The translations under genes were made by a program, and so were the position numbers. From positions 75,964,300 to 76,028,299 of the forward strand of contig CM049314.1 in NCBI GenBank assembly GCA_026874595.1: a DNA stretch of 64,000 bases. Reading direction: 5' to 3'. The number at the start of each line of letters is the position of its first letter. Position 1 is the first letter of the stretch. Origin of the DNA: Sipunculus nudus (lineage: Eukaryota; Annelida; Sipuncula; Golfingiida; Sipunculidae). The notes beneath the pieces are model-generated. The model searched no databases, was not told where the DNA came from, and was given only the letters and a program-made list of their open reading frames with translations. Below, piece after piece: positions 46,401 through 56,645 of this stretch.

Positions 46401-47519
46401 GGGCAGAGTGTGAGCATCTCTAATGGTACGACTGTTCAATTTCCTATAATCAATACAAAACCTCAAAGAGTTATCTGGTTTACGCACGAGGACCACAGGA
46501 CTGGCAAAAGGACTATTGCTTTCTTTGATGACTTTGGCTTTCAGCATATCTCGAATATGTTCTTTTACCTCATGAAACATTTGTGGTGGAATGCGCCTGT
46601 ATCTTTCTCTGAAAGGTTCATTATTGGTTAATTTGATTTCATGTTTTACCACACTGGTGCGCCCCAAATCAGTATCGCTGAAAGAGAAAATATGTTTCCA
46701 TTTGATTAACAAGCTTTGCAGCTGTTCCATTTCAGTTAATGAAATGTCACTGTTAAACTTGAATGAATTAAGGAAATCATCTGCAGCGTCTGAAGCAGGT
46801 ATTGATGGTGGAACAACAGTGGCTTCCTGTAAATCACAAAGAATTGTTTTACTGGGAATGGTAACATGATCACAAGATAAATTCTGTATAGTAACAATGA
46901 ATCTGTGTTTTCCACCTGAAGAAAAATCTACTTCCTGGAGCGATGGGTGCATCATCAATCCTGCAGGTAAAGCATGCATGATGTTTTCTTCAGCTACAAC
47001 TAAAACTCTACCCGGCGTATGGGCTCTTGTTAAACCACTAACAGAGACAGTGGCACCAGGCGAGACCTTTATTGCTTTGGTGGATATTACATGATTGATA
47101 TTACTAAGAGTTTTCTTCTTCAGTGCCTCGATACTCTGAAAAGCAAGCTTCCATGGGGTTAATATACCTAACTTCTGAACAAACTGGTTTCCCGCCTTGT
47201 TCTGGAGCATCTGTAAACAAGAGCTGAGAAGGTTTGTTCCAATTAAGAAAGGAACCTCATGGTTAAATTCAGTATCCTTCATCACCAGCACTGGAACAGA
47301 AAAACTTTCATTTTGCAATATATCAGGAAAAATTATGTCAACTGGAACGATCCCAAGATATTCTATTGATTCACCACCAACATGTCGTAAATCGAGTAGA
47401 TCTTCCACCCCAGTCATATCAGAACTGGAAAGATGTTTCTTAAAGAACCATTCTGCAACCGTACTAACTTGTGACCCTGTGTCAAGTAAGCCATTGCACG
47501 ATATGTTATCAGCAAGCAT
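43458..47519 (-). CDS. Gypsy pol: protease, RT, RNase H, integrase
   Basis: A 1353-residue ORF from its first Met. The true polyprotein probably enters by -1 shift near 47627, adding about 36 residues. In order: protease LLDTGSQVS with D13; RT with LRFCIDYRKLN, and YLDD at 455-458; RNase H with HTDASFSG (D619) and HNIDADALSRI; integrase zinc motif HLGRNRTL...CPRCIRRK, then D938 (CIDF), D997 (HSDQGRQFE) and E1032 (VERFNR), giving D-x58-D-x34-E; and a GPY/F-like end (GDRVLVRN...). The acidic, serine-rich tail of about 100 residues is not needed for catalysis. All catalytic residues are present with no frame break, so it may be active. Confidence 0.93.
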   Translation of the reverse strand: MLADNISCNGLLDTGSQVSTVAEWFFKKHLSSSDMTGVEDLLDLRHVGGESIEYLGIVPVDIIFPDILQNESFSVPVLVMKDTEFNHEVPFLIGTNLLSSCLQMLQNKAGNQFVQKLGILTPWKLAFQSIEALKKKTLSNINHVISTKAIKVSPGATVSVSGLTRAHTPGRVLVVAEENIMHALPAGLMMHPSLQEVDFSSGGKHRFIVTIQNLSCDHVTIPSKTILCDLQEATVVPPSIPASDAADDFLNSFKFNSDISLTEMEQLQSLLIKWKHIFSFSDTDLGRTSVVKHEIKLTNNEPFRERYRRIPPQMFHEVKEHIRDMLKAKVIKESNSPFASPVVLVRKPDNSLRFCIDYRKLNSRTIRDAHTLPRMDDTLDSLIGSQYFSSLDLKSGYWQVEVAEEDKEKTAFTVGPLGFYQFETMPFGLMNAPALFQRLMQKVMGDLHLKECWLYLDDIIVASRTFDEHLDRLNSVFQRLSDAGLKLKPSKCHFLQQEIKYLGHVVSKEGIKTDPSKIQVLKEWPIPNCVQDVRRFLGFAGFYRKFIKGFAAMARPLHNLLKGDQRKSKARVKSMNSATPSFIWTSDHQNAFDSLIDALSTAPVLAFADFSCPFILHTDASFSGLSGILYQEQNGEKKPIAFASRSLTPAESRYPAHKLEFLALKWSITDKFKDYLYGSCFTVFTDNNPLTYVLSTAKLDATGQRWIAELANYEFSIQYRSGKHNIDADALSRIPRAIQDKGRGEGQDIPPEVVKAICNPDVATPALISTITCMPDTVLCMNIPSTSLFQDPQDIRSAQRQDDLLKPFILYLKDGTRISKPTLMPDQIYLFRYLDSLILKDEILYRRRLCDGKEQFQLVVPSQCRQTAMSGIHDDVGHLGRNRTLQLAQDRCFWPKMTRDIEKYVRECPRCIRRKSPPDTAPLVSLSSNGPMELLCIDFLSIEPSRGGVENVLVMTDHFTRYAMAMPCRSTKAKQTAKMLLNTFVNHYGFPSRIHSDQGRQFESQLIRELCRLCGIKKSRTTPYHAQGNPVERFNRTLSSMLGTLEDEQKRNWKEHVGPLTHAYNSSKNESTGYSPFFLMFGRHPQLPIDLILGTDSPTDQQAYRTYVSDLKNQLSTAYDIAQRTSAASKHRHKKLYDRRSHGAVLDIGDRVLVRNVAFTGKHKLATKWGEQVYVVKMQPKAGIPVYVVSPIDNPSLSRTLHRNLLLPIDYIPDPPTANVQRNVPDSQNSSDLSSDSENDSDAIIMVIDSEHSMSNDDTINDHLSISEPTFTNIQDDVPVLSAAESVISDDESVTSMVCNNEGPWVQSPVYIPPPDNAPSLSVNIESPPRPLRRSTRQKRLPAYLRSGDYVID

Positions 47520-47590
47520 TTCAACAATATGGGTATTACCGACAACAGGAACAGGGATCGATGGTTTAGATGTGGGTTTACTATCAGCAC

Positions 47591-48919
47591 CTATTCTCCC
47601 CCACGGCTGAGAACAGGTAATGTTCGGTTTAAAAGTTTACCAAATCTATCCCTTTTAGCATGACAAGTGTCTGCTGTATGGGTATTTCTTTTACAACGGT
47701 TGCAATATAAGTCTTTTGGTGTTTCAGTTTCTACGGATTTCTTAGAACGGTCTATGCCTCTACTCATTTGTGCTTTTTCCAACTTTGAAACTCTATTTTC
47801 CATCCTATCCAGTTTTGAGGAGAATTTAGAATCTAAGGCATCCAATCTCTTAAACAATGGGTCAAAATTTGGTGTTTGTTTTGCACTGCTAGATGAAGAT
47901 AATTGATGGGTACTAACAGATGCCTTATCACCTGACCTTACTGATTGGCTCTTTTGCATCTCTAGAGTACGACAGGCTGTGAATATTTCATCAAAGCTTT
48001 CGTCACATTCAAATCTATATCTGGTAGCTTCTTTGATCTCCTTTGAGACCAAGCCATCCCAAAATTTAGACCTAAGCATTTGGTCATATCCTGAACGAGA
48101 CAAAGCACGTTTCTCTTTGATTAAATCTAGCATCCGATGGAGTCTACAGCTCCAGGATACGATATCCTCTTTTGGGCCCTGTTCACTAGAGTGAAACCTA
48201 TGTTCCAAAACATTTACAGGTAAGACATTCCCAAAATTTTTGTCAAACTTATCAAGAATATCGTATGGACTTGACCCCTCGGGCATAGATAAAAGTACAC
48301 TACCTGCTGTACCTTTAACTGACTGATGTATAGCTGCAAGTATCTGTGCCTGAGAGGTAGAATCCTCTGACAATAATGCCTTCACATGTGACCTCCATTG
48401 TTCATAACTGCCATCTTGATCTTTACCACCTGTAAAGGAAGGTAATCTTGGATTTAAAACAGAATAACTGTACTTTCCAGAAGGAAAGATGTTGCCACGA
48501 ACCTTCCTCATCTCGGCAAAGAGGTCTGATATCTGGTCATCTGAAAGGAATGAGAGCTTGTAAGTCAATTGATGCATACTCCTTGCTGCAATAGACTGTG
48601 TGATATCAACATTATTCAACCTATCCCATTCAATCAGAGCATTAATCTCTCTAATGTCAGTCTTCTGACCAGGAGCCAACGAGAATTTCTTGAATTCTGC
48701 ATGGGTGACAGAAGATGCCGACTTTTTGTTTTGGAATACGATATATCCTCTACCTGTACACTGGTGTGAGTGTGCTTCCCTAACCAGCAACAAGTAATTT
48801 ACTTCCCCAATCTTACCAAACTGGGTCAGCAAATCATCATAATCAACATCCGGTGGGACCCCATGTATGGATACCACACATTTAATGTCAACCATGTTTG
48901 CAGTGTAATGCAAAAACAA
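47591..48919 (-). CDS. Gypsy gag (RRM-like N-terminus, capsid, zinc knuckle)
   Basis: A 442-residue ORF. Residues from about 9 to 85 (VVSIHGVPPDVDYDDLLTQF onward, then GRGYIVFQNK) look like a small RRM-type fold. The middle (LPSFTGG, YEQWRSHVKALL, YDILDKFDKNFGN) looks like a Gypsy capsid of the kind related to PNMA and Arc proteins. A single zinc knuckle of form C-x2-C-x4-H-x4-C starts at C406. The protein forms the particle shell and binds element RNA. The start is the first Met; Met9 is an alternative. The ORF ends in UAG at 47593-47591, after a slippery heptamer at 47633-47627 that allows a -1 shift into pol. The RRM and PNMA comparison is from pattern, not a search. Confidence 0.85.
   Translation of the reverse strand: MFLHYTANMVDIKCVVSIHGVPPDVDYDDLLTQFGKIGEVNYLLLVREAHSHQCTGRGYIVFQNKKSASSVTHAEFKKFSLAPGQKTDIREINALIEWDRLNNVDITQSIAARSMHQLTYKLSFLSDDQISDLFAEMRKVRGNIFPSGKYSYSVLNPRLPSFTGGKDQDGSYEQWRSHVKALLSEDSTSQAQILAAIHQSVKGTAGSVLLSMPEGSSPYDILDKFDKNFGNVLPVNVLEHRFHSSEQGPKEDIVSWSCRLHRMLDLIKEKRALSRSGYDQMLRSKFWDGLVSKEIKEATRYRFECDESFDEIFTACRTLEMQKSQSVRSGDKASVSTHQLSSSSSAKQTPNFDPLFKRLDALDSKFSSKLDRMENRVSKLEKAQMSRGIDRSKKSVETETPKDLYCNRCKRNTHTADTCHAKRDRFGKLLNRTLPVLSRGGE
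47627..47633 (-). promoter_or_regulatory. -1 frameshift site U UUA AAC at gag/pol overlap
   Basis: On the minus strand the heptamer T TTA AAC is in the zero frame of gag (CTT TTA AAC CGA, coding L-L-N-R). The pol frame is the -1 frame. It is closed upstream by TAA at 47639-47637, six bases before the heptamer's first base, and is open from there to 43458. The gag stop lies 34 bases downstream of the heptamer. Type, phase and position are what a programmed -1 shift needs. A short possible stem (TCAGC with GCTGA) lies downstream, but I cannot establish a pseudoknot. Confidence 0.75.
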
Positions 48920-49902
48920 TCCTAAATGTATTACCCCTACGTGCTATAATACAAAGTAGTTCAAAACAAAAGTCACCTTAACTGTTGTTTACATCTTATA
49001 ATACAATGATATGATCAAGGCAAGAGATACAAGGCAAGAAGTGATGACTGAAATGAGAGAACAAGTCAAAAGTCAAAATGTTAGAAAAAATGAGAAATGA
49101 GCGAACAATTCAAAGTCAAAATGTTAGAAAAAACTGGAAAAATCTGGAAAAATATCCAGCTCAACAAAGACAACTTTGACAAAAATATCCAGGTAGAAAT
49201 AAAACCTGGAAGTTTCCCCAAAATGGAATATTACTTGCCTGAGCGATAATGAAGCGGTAGTGATGGACAGAAGAGAATAATGACGAATAAAGATGAATCC
49301 TGACGCCTGCTACCAGTCGCTACCACAATGCATGGTTACCTCAGACATTAGATATACATTAAATGTGACCCCTACACATACATGTTTTAACGATAATATC
49401 AGCAAAAAGTTCTGCGAAAAACGTTCTGCTACGAACTGTTCTAGTCACAGTTCAAAATGAACATTAAAACGTCAAAGCCACGTGTTCCACTGAAATAATT
49501 AACAGGGGTACATGCTAAAGTTCAGCGGCGAAAAAGTACCTTGTGTGGTGAATTCCTTTGACACTCCGAAAACCAGCCGGCTTTGATTTCCTTCGTGAAC
49601 ACAGAAATCGCCTACAGGCGCACAAAATAATTTTAAGCAGCTTTAAATTTTGCACATAATGAACAGAGCACAGTGATCCTCGACGTAGTCATGCATGACA
49701 TGGCATAAAGCGGCACGCGCAGTTCGAAGCGAAATACCCGGGTCCTCAACGGGTTAAAGCGACGTCTTGCGGTCCAAGAAATAAAATACTGGCCAGTATT
49801 GTAAGATAGTCCGTGTAGCGACATTGGAGATTCCTTGTAGGCCTACTCATAGCATACACGTGTTAATGCGCATAATAACACACTCGACGTTATATACCAA
49901 GA

Positions 49903-49922
49903 CAATCTCACTGGGGGCTCCA
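49903..49922 (-). promoter_or_regulatory. Candidate primer-binding site of Gypsy
   Basis: On the minus strand, two bases after the 5' LTR end, the sequence starts TGGAGCCCCCAGTGAGATTG. The TGG is the complement of a tRNA 3' CCA, and position and spacing fit a primer-binding site. I could not assign the tRNA with confidence. Confidence 0.65.
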
Positions 49923-49924
49923 TT

Positions 49925-50607
49925 TGTAACGGGGTCGGAAATAAGCGTTCGGGAGATGTTGGTCTCTCTCTCTCTCTCTCTCTCTCTCGACCAAGAAAAA
50001 AAAGACGTCCAGTGGTGGTGTATACGTTTAAAGATAGACAAAACAGAGATATGGCGTGCTGCCACAACCAACAGTATGAGCGGAATCTGCTTTATAACAC
50101 ATGTTAACATACATAAAGACATACGGAGATATACGATAAGAAAACACTCGCATGCATGTATTTCATGCATGAGAGTAAAAATGAAGACGGGTTCAGAGAG
50201 AGTAAAAATTACGTTTGCTCGAGAGCAAAACGGAAACCATGATTAAGCTCGAGTGAAAACTTCGTCAATATTACAAGGTAAGTTAAAGCATATATTCAGA
50301 GACTATTTAGAGACGAGAGTTATAAAGGTGGTAATAAAATAAGAAACCTTTAACAATATGAAAAGTGGTAACTCACCTACAAGATAGACAAAATAGAGAT
50401 ATGGCGTGCTGCCACAACCAACAGTATGAGCGGAATGCCGTCTCCATGGCAAGAATTCCCGCTATTACCTGCTCTTTTGTTATGTAAAACGACCAAATCT
50501 TAAGGGGGAACTATGGTCTGGATTGAGCAAAAAAAAATATAAAGCAACTCCCTGAGGGAGAACACAGGAAAGAACCAGACGAGTTTAAGATAGACCCGTT
50601 ATATACC
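49925..50607 (-). repeat. Gypsy 5' LTR
   Basis: A 683-bp copy. The (TC)n tract is 26 nt (49963-49988) and the internal 56-bp direct repeat lies at 50031-50086 and 50381-50436. The outermost base on the right (50607) is C where the other copy has A, so the border is uncertain by one base. Confidence 0.9.
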
Positions 50608-50897
50608 TATATTTCCTTAAATCAGTAAATTTCCTGAAATTTCTCATGGTTCCTGTGACTTTGATAAAATACAGATTTACTTTATATAATAGACCTTTTC
50701 CAGGAGTATGCACACTGTGTGTGATGACTGTCTGCTAAGTTTTGGTAAAATGGACTGATCTAACCTGGTTTGTTAAGTACAATTAGATATAAAAGTCAAG
50801 GGCTTCAACAGGAATCTCACTGTTTGAGACCCAAAACCTTCAGTGTTTATCATTATCAGCAAAGAGTGCAAGTAAGGTGGGAAGGATTTATTCCTAC
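50608..50897. other. Intron between the CTLD exon and Gypsy
   Basis: No element recognised. The right flank of Gypsy starts TATATTTCC and shows no clean duplicate of the left flank ATTCC. Confidence 0.5.
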
Positions 50898-51086
50898 CTG
50901 AGCTCTGTTTACAAATATACGGCAGCTCACTGGAGCAGGGAGTATCCTCCCATTTATAGCTGTTCAGTCTGTTAATCTTCACACAAAACTCTCCGGCATC
51001 GTACATCTTGGTGGTATCGTAGAAGATGTAATCATTGTCTGAGGTATCAGACCACTGAAAATACACCTGCTCTGCATCTTTGAGAC
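50898..51086 (-). CDS. C-type lectin domain, second-half exon
   Basis: A 189-nt exon encodes the C-terminal half of a C-type lectin-like domain: LKDAEQVYFQWSD, then EFCVKIN, then KWEDTPCSSELPYICK. The last two conserved cysteines (PCSS and YICK) and the W-x-D-x-x-C signature are present. The acceptor is TTTTCATTGTAG before 51086 and the donor is CAG|GTAGGA after 50898. Both introns are phase 1, fitting the exon at 62180-62374. The usual EPN or QPD triplet that sets mannose or galactose specificity is not visible, and the WND motif reads WED, so canonical calcium-dependent sugar binding is doubtful. The exon lies 290 bp from the Gypsy 5' LTR. Confidence 0.85.
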
Positions 51087-51822
51087 CTACAATGAAAAAT
51101 AAACCAGAAATGGGTTCAAACTATAATGGAACCTGTCTGAAAGACCATCTATCTTATACGACCTCCTGTCTATTAAGACATACCATGGGCGAACTGAAAG
51201 CATTCATGAGGGTTATATCGAACCTGTCTGAAAAGACCACCATGGTGTTCCTGACCAATATTTTTCTGAACAGCTAGTAGTCACACAAAACAAGTGACAC
51301 CTATAGGATTCAAACACCATAAGTAAGTGAATGACATTTCATTTATGCCAGGTGCTAAGATTTTTATTGTCAGATAATTAAGTCTTAATACAGGGTTATG
51401 TATTACTGATTATTATTTATGATGAGGAAGCACTGGGCATGGATAACACATTTTGTTTTATTTGTATTTTTCTAATAAATAATACAATCATCTGTGCTGT
51501 GTTGTTGTAATGATGATTTGATAAATTTACTCTTCATTTGATTTGTAGTTCTTTAATATTCTAAGGATAGATGTATGCTGATTTGCAGTTGAAAAGCTTT
51601 TTTCCTTATTAGGTTTCATTCACACTCTAGCCTATATTAGGGGTGTTGAAACAGCAGCACAAATTCCAAGCACAGGCAAAATGCAATGCTCATTAAAATT
51701 GTTATCACTTGTGTTGATTTTCAGTATGGAAAATATTAGTTCACATGAAGATACTTAATTGTGACATGATGCCATCAAAATGAATCTGAAGGGCAAAGTG
51801 GTACTACTAAATATGTTCATAA
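51087..51822. other. Intron, nothing recognised
   Basis: AT-rich, with one short imperfect repeat around GAACCTGTCTGAAAGACCA (51130 and 51220). No exon is supported. Confidence 0.45.
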
Positions 51823-53501
51823 ACAAAGACTACAGGCCTACTACTGAATGCAAACCTGAGCAATGGGATATACATCAGATATAATGCTTCCATGCTGGAC
51901 CGGTACTTTTCAAGTACATATTCGACATGTATATGTACAAACATCTCTGCTGAAATATGTCATGGATATACACAACAAAACAAGTTCCTCTTTTAGCCTT
52001 GGTATTGAGTCACACCTATTCATGCATCCTGGCAATGGAGGCTCATCTTTCCCCCAGGTCAAGGGTACCTAATGTGCCACATGTAACCGCACCACTGGCA
52101 CTTACAGAATGAACTTACCAAGTTCTGGCTCTTACAGACTGAAACTTGACCTGTTCGCAAATCTGAAATGGTTGGCAGTCTGCCAAAGTTATTTATAGAT
52201 ACAGAGCATAACTTGACCTATTGTAAAATCTGATAAAGTTGGCAGGTTCTAGAGATGTGTCTGGACACTTCTAGACTGTATCTGGACACCAGGCACAGCC
52301 CGATCATTTGCAATGGTGATGTCTGGAATGCACCTGGGTGCACTGATTGACCTCTTGACTTGGCAAGTTTAAACTTGCCATGGTGCCAAATCGGTTTACA
52401 AACACTGAAAGCTTTTTCGAATTGGCTACACTGCTTCTTTAAAGCTGCATTGACCCAATCTATTCTTATAAAACTGACAGAACAATACCATAGAAAAATT
52501 CTTGTAAAGTTCAAACCAATCAGCTTAACAGTTTCTTAAAAAAAACAGTGTATAAGCTAGAAGAGTCTAAACTTACACTTTTGCTTGTGAAAAACAGATC
52601 AATGTAGGTTGCACCACCAACACCTAAATTTCAGATAAGACTCATGTGACAAACATTGGCATAAAATTTGGTGATGACAGCTCCAGCTGTTTCTGAGATT
52701 TTAAGTTAAGTATGCCTTTTGCACAGACGACAAAGTTAATCCTGTAACTCGGCCAAAAATCACTGAACTGGAGCCATTTAAAAAAATTTGCAAGAAATTG
52801 TTCTAGGGATCATTTCTGTGAAATAATGGACAATTTGGCTAGACAGTTTCAGAGAAGAAGATTTTTATATCTGTTTGAACTTTTCCTGTATAAAATCTAA
52901 GAAAATCACTGAATCAAAACCATTTGAACAAATTTGAATTAACAACATCTAAGGATCATTCATGTGTGAGATTAAAGAATTTGACCGTGGTTTTTTAGAA
53001 GATCTTTGTAGCCACTGAGCAGAAATGGGCTGCTTTAACATTTAACTATATTCAGCTTCCAATAACTTGGCCAAAATCATTGAACAGAAACCATTTGAAC
53101 AAACTTAAGAAAGCACTACCCTAGGAGCATTTCTGTGCAATATTACGCTTTCAGAGAAGAAGTTTTTTGTAGCCCTCTGTATGCTTAGGGCACTGTTAAC
53201 CCCTGTACAAAAACACCAATGCAGGTGGTGCCACCAATACCTCAATTTCAGATATGATTCAAGTGACCAACAGTAACATAAAATTTGATGATGATAGCTC
53301 CAGCCATTTCTAAGATTTTAATTTTAGCAAGCAGATGACTAAGTTCAACTTCCTTTAACTCGGTTAAAAATCACCCAACTGGAGCCATTCGAACAAACTT
53401 GAGAGAGATTTTTCCAGGGAACAAATCTGTGAAATATTGGGCACTTTGGCTAGACAGTTTCAGAGAAGAATATTTTTAAAGGTTTTTAAGCTTTTCCTCT
53501 A
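51823..53501 (+). repeat. K head remnant followed by R-family repeat, copy 3
   Basis: 51823-51965 resembles the K head region (ACTACAGGCCTA, CATCAGATATAATGCTTCC). 52230-53500 carries R units with GTAGGTTGCACCACC and GCAGGTGGTGCCACC. Confidence 0.6.
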
Positions 53502-53680
53502 AACAAGGCCTACAGGCCTAATGCGAACCTGTGCATTGGGAAATACACCAGGTATAATGCTTCAATGCTGGACCATTACTTCTCATGTATATGAACAATG
53601 CAAGTATTAAAAATTTTGAATGAGAAACAATTACACAAACATCACTGCTGAAATTCTGGCATGGATGCACAGAACACAAA
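53502..53680 (+). repeat. K-family head
   Basis: AACAAGGCCTACAGGCC at 53502. About 170 bp matches 8126-8299. Confidence 0.7.
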
Positions 53681-54464
53681 AATGATTGTAGCTGGCACCA
53701 CCAGTCTTGTATACAACGAAGCTATCAAAGATATATAGATATGCCCAATTTCAGACTGATATATCAAACCCCTCCTGAGAAATAAGCAGGGACACACTAT
53801 GCAAAAATTATTGTAGGTGGCACCACTTGTCTTATATACAACAAAGCTATTCGATATGTATAAATATGCCAAATTTCAGGCTGATATATCAAATACCTCT
53901 ATAGAAAGAAGCAGGCACATACACTGTGCAAAAGTCACTGTTGGTGGTGACACCTGTCTTGTGAACAAGAAAGCCATCAAAGACACATAGACAGGTCAAA
54001 ATATCATGCCAATACATCAAACTTACCTTGAGTCTGATGCATGGGGCTGACCAGGCTTAGGTGAGAAAGGCAGTTGCCCAGAGTGAACTGTGACAAATTT
54101 GCTGGCTCAGGCTACTGCACTGAGTGAACTCATGACCTGCACCTGGCTAGACTGAGTGAACTTTTGACCTTTACCTGGCTGCACTGAGTGAACTCTTAAA
54201 CTGTTGCATAATCTGACACAGTTGGCAGTCTTCTAAAGCTATAAATAGATCTAGGCTGAACTTTGGTGCCAAATCTGATGCAGTGGGCAGTCTGGCAACG
54301 CTATAATTAGGATGCAGCTACTTCACTGAGTGAACTCCTGACCTATACCTGGCTGCACTGAGTGAACTCTTGACCTGTTGCCTAATCTGATACAGTTGGC
54401 AGTCTGTCAAAGCTATAAATAGATCCAGACTGACCTTTGGCCTGTTCCCAAATCTGAAATAGTG
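53681..54464 (+). repeat. Q-family repeat, copy 2
   Basis: Matches 9867-10650, in the same order and orientation, up to the left border of the MULE-like element. Confidence 0.72.
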
Positions 54465-54728
54465 GGGTGTATCTAAAACCGGGAGATCTCAGGCCTAAGA
54501 TCGAAATGAAACCTGGAGATTGCAATATTTTAATTTATAGGGCAGTGATTCATATTAAACCTTCCCCGTATACTCTTTAATGACATCCGCATCTAATATG
54601 ATACTTAATTTGCAAGTGCACTAAGTATTAATTGAGTTATCCAAGGAAACCAGAGACGGAGACTTTCCTGCTCTGATATGTTATATCGTTCACGAGTCTG
54701 ATTGATTGGAACTGACAATAATATATGT
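54465..54728 (+). repeat. Left inverted repeat of the MULE-like element
   Basis: About 264 bp. It matches, in inverted orientation and with gaps, 57590-57945, including the outer GGGTGTATCTAAAAC and the inner GATTGATTGGAACTGACAAT. Confidence 0.75.
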
Positions 54729-55499
54729 AAAGCTTCTAACTTGAATGTTAATTCATATAAATTTTATTTTCTGATATAAGATAAAATGATAAAAAGATAT
54801 TGATATGTATTTGATACGATATTGGTATATATATTTATTTATTATAATAAACTGTTTTAATAAACTAATTATATTTTCCAGCTGTGAAAAAACAGTGTAT
54901 CCAGTCAGAAAATGGTGCTGTGGCTAATTGACACATGACCACCAAAAATGTACCTGCCTCATAGCTGCATAATTTGTTTTAACTTTATAATAATTGCATT
55001 ATATTCTATTTAGTGGACCTCTGTATTTAAGCTCTTGGAATGCTTATTTTTAGCAGAGGGTACATATAAAGATGTCATCCTCCGATATATCTTAAAAGCT
55101 TCAGGTACATTAGCACAAATATTATGCCACCATATATCACACAATGAAGATGTTATCATATTTCCATTAAAATAGTCTTTATATTTGCATGGACAGTATT
55201 ATACTAACTCATAGTGCACATTTCTAACCTTGACAGGACGTTTTCCCTGAACTTTTGGAAACAGTGTGAACATTTTTTGCTCTTAACATTTTTCTAGATG
55301 GGTTCTCATTCTATATTCATCATTTACCCAATCACTAATTTTTATCATTTAACCAACTGTTCAGCCTATTGTTTAAACATTCAACTGTGTTGGCGATCGC
55401 ATATACCCCACAATCTGACTATTGTTCTGTAACACTGCAAACATTACTGAAACATGTCATTTAGATTGCTCCAAGTTGTAGATTTGGCAAAGCTGTATT

Positions 55500-56170
55500 T
55501 CAGTTGAAGAAGTAAGACTCTTTGCAGTCAAGGTATCTGTTGGTGCTTCTTTCCTATTTCTTAGACATTTAATTACAGCATTAAACGATTAAGCTCCGTT
55601 GTTGGTAACTCCGGGGGCACTGTCATGCATATACACGTTACACTCTTCTAAAATAGGCCTGCATTTCATTAAATTTGATTTTTGATGCTTATCAAAATAT
55701 TCACTTACAGTTTCATGCCAATTCAGGGAAAGATTCTAACAATTTCTTTCAAAGTCTGACAGGGAAGCAGTATGCAGAATATTGTTCAAATCGACTTTGC
55801 ATTCTGACCATTTCACGTAATCATCAGGTTTTTTAACAAACCTTGTTAAGTCGTTTTTAATGTGATTCCAGCAATGAAAAATTGGGACATTTGGCAGAAC
55901 GGTGGCAATAGCATTTTAGATTGCCCTTTCCCTGTCAACAACAAATGGAACACTACATTTCTTGAGGTTCGGTACACTATGAACGAGTGATCGCATAAAA
56001 TCCGAATGTTCATACAGCAGTTTTTTTTTACATGTACCATAAAAGCCTAAGGAATGAAAGTGGATTCTTTGAAAATTATACATCTGTAACAGATGGGTGA
56101 AACATACAAGCTGTATATCGATTGAAAGTTGTGTCAAATACACAGTATACTTCCTTGATGCTTTTTGCAA
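55500..56170 (-). pseudogene. MULE-like transposase relic with three in-frame stops
   Basis: One minus-strand frame stays coding-like for over 600 bp and is broken by TAA (55918-55916), TAG (55738-55736) and TAA (55591-55589) without any frameshift. Readable parts include FHSLGFYGT, the block SVPFVVDRERA, then FHCWNHIKNDL, and later a segment around VTNNGA and FNAVIK. The D-R-E-x-A-I, C-W-x-H-I and N-N-x-A-E-S-F type blocks are typical of MULE-domain transposases, whose role is cutting and pasting element ends. The third stop replaces what is probably the Glu of the A-E-S-F block. It sits between the inverted repeats of 54465-57945 and is surely inactive. Confidence 0.68.
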
Positions 56171-56394
56171 GCAGAAGTTTGTAGAATTCTGATAAAATTT
56201 CAGGATGAGCCATGTATACAGGCCAAAATCGGCATACGTTTTAATTTCATAAACAAAATCTTTTAAGTCATGCGCTATTATGTTTGTATTGTAGTAGTCA
56301 TCATATATGTTTTCATTTGTCTTCTATTAACTTTAATAAAATTGTGTGATATAATACATAATGTGAAATTAATTAGGTAGCAGCGGGGCAATGA

Positions 56395-56645
56395 CAATTA
56401 AGAGAGAGAGAGGAAGAAAAGGAGAGGAGAATGGGTGATGGTAGGGGATACAGGGAAACAAATTAAGACTGTGGGTGAGTGTGTGTGTGGAGAGAAAGAG
56501 AGAGAGAGACACACACACACAGACAAAGAGAGACAGGAGGAGAGAGGAAGAAGAAGAAGAATGAGAGCTGGTAGGACATATTGGGAAACATATTAAGATT
56601 GTGTGTTGGAGAGAGAGCGAGAGAGAGAAAGAGAGAGAGGTAAAC
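56395..56645. repeat. Purine-rich (GA)n and (CA)n tract
   Basis: GA-rich runs with a short ACACACAC block (56510-56521). The ORF of Ser/Leu repeats here is a by-product. It lies inside the MULE-like element. Confidence 0.85.

Larger units (their letters stand above)
42653..50607 (-). mobile_element. Ty3/Gypsy LTR retrotransposon, near-intact
   Basis: A 7955-bp element on the minus strand has LTRs at 49925-50607 (5') and 42653-43331 (3'), each about 680 bp with TG...CA type ends. The interior has gag (48919-47591) and pol (47519-43458) in different frames with an overlap. A primer-binding site begins TGG two bases inside the 5' LTR, and the polypurine tract AAGAGGGGGG abuts the 3' LTR. The LTRs differ at a few bases (43171 C against 50447 T, one T/C near 42768 against 50044, a (TC)n tract of 22 against 26 nt, and the last base). 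No clear target duplication was found. It lies in the intron downstream of the CTLD exon at 50898. Confidence 0.92.
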
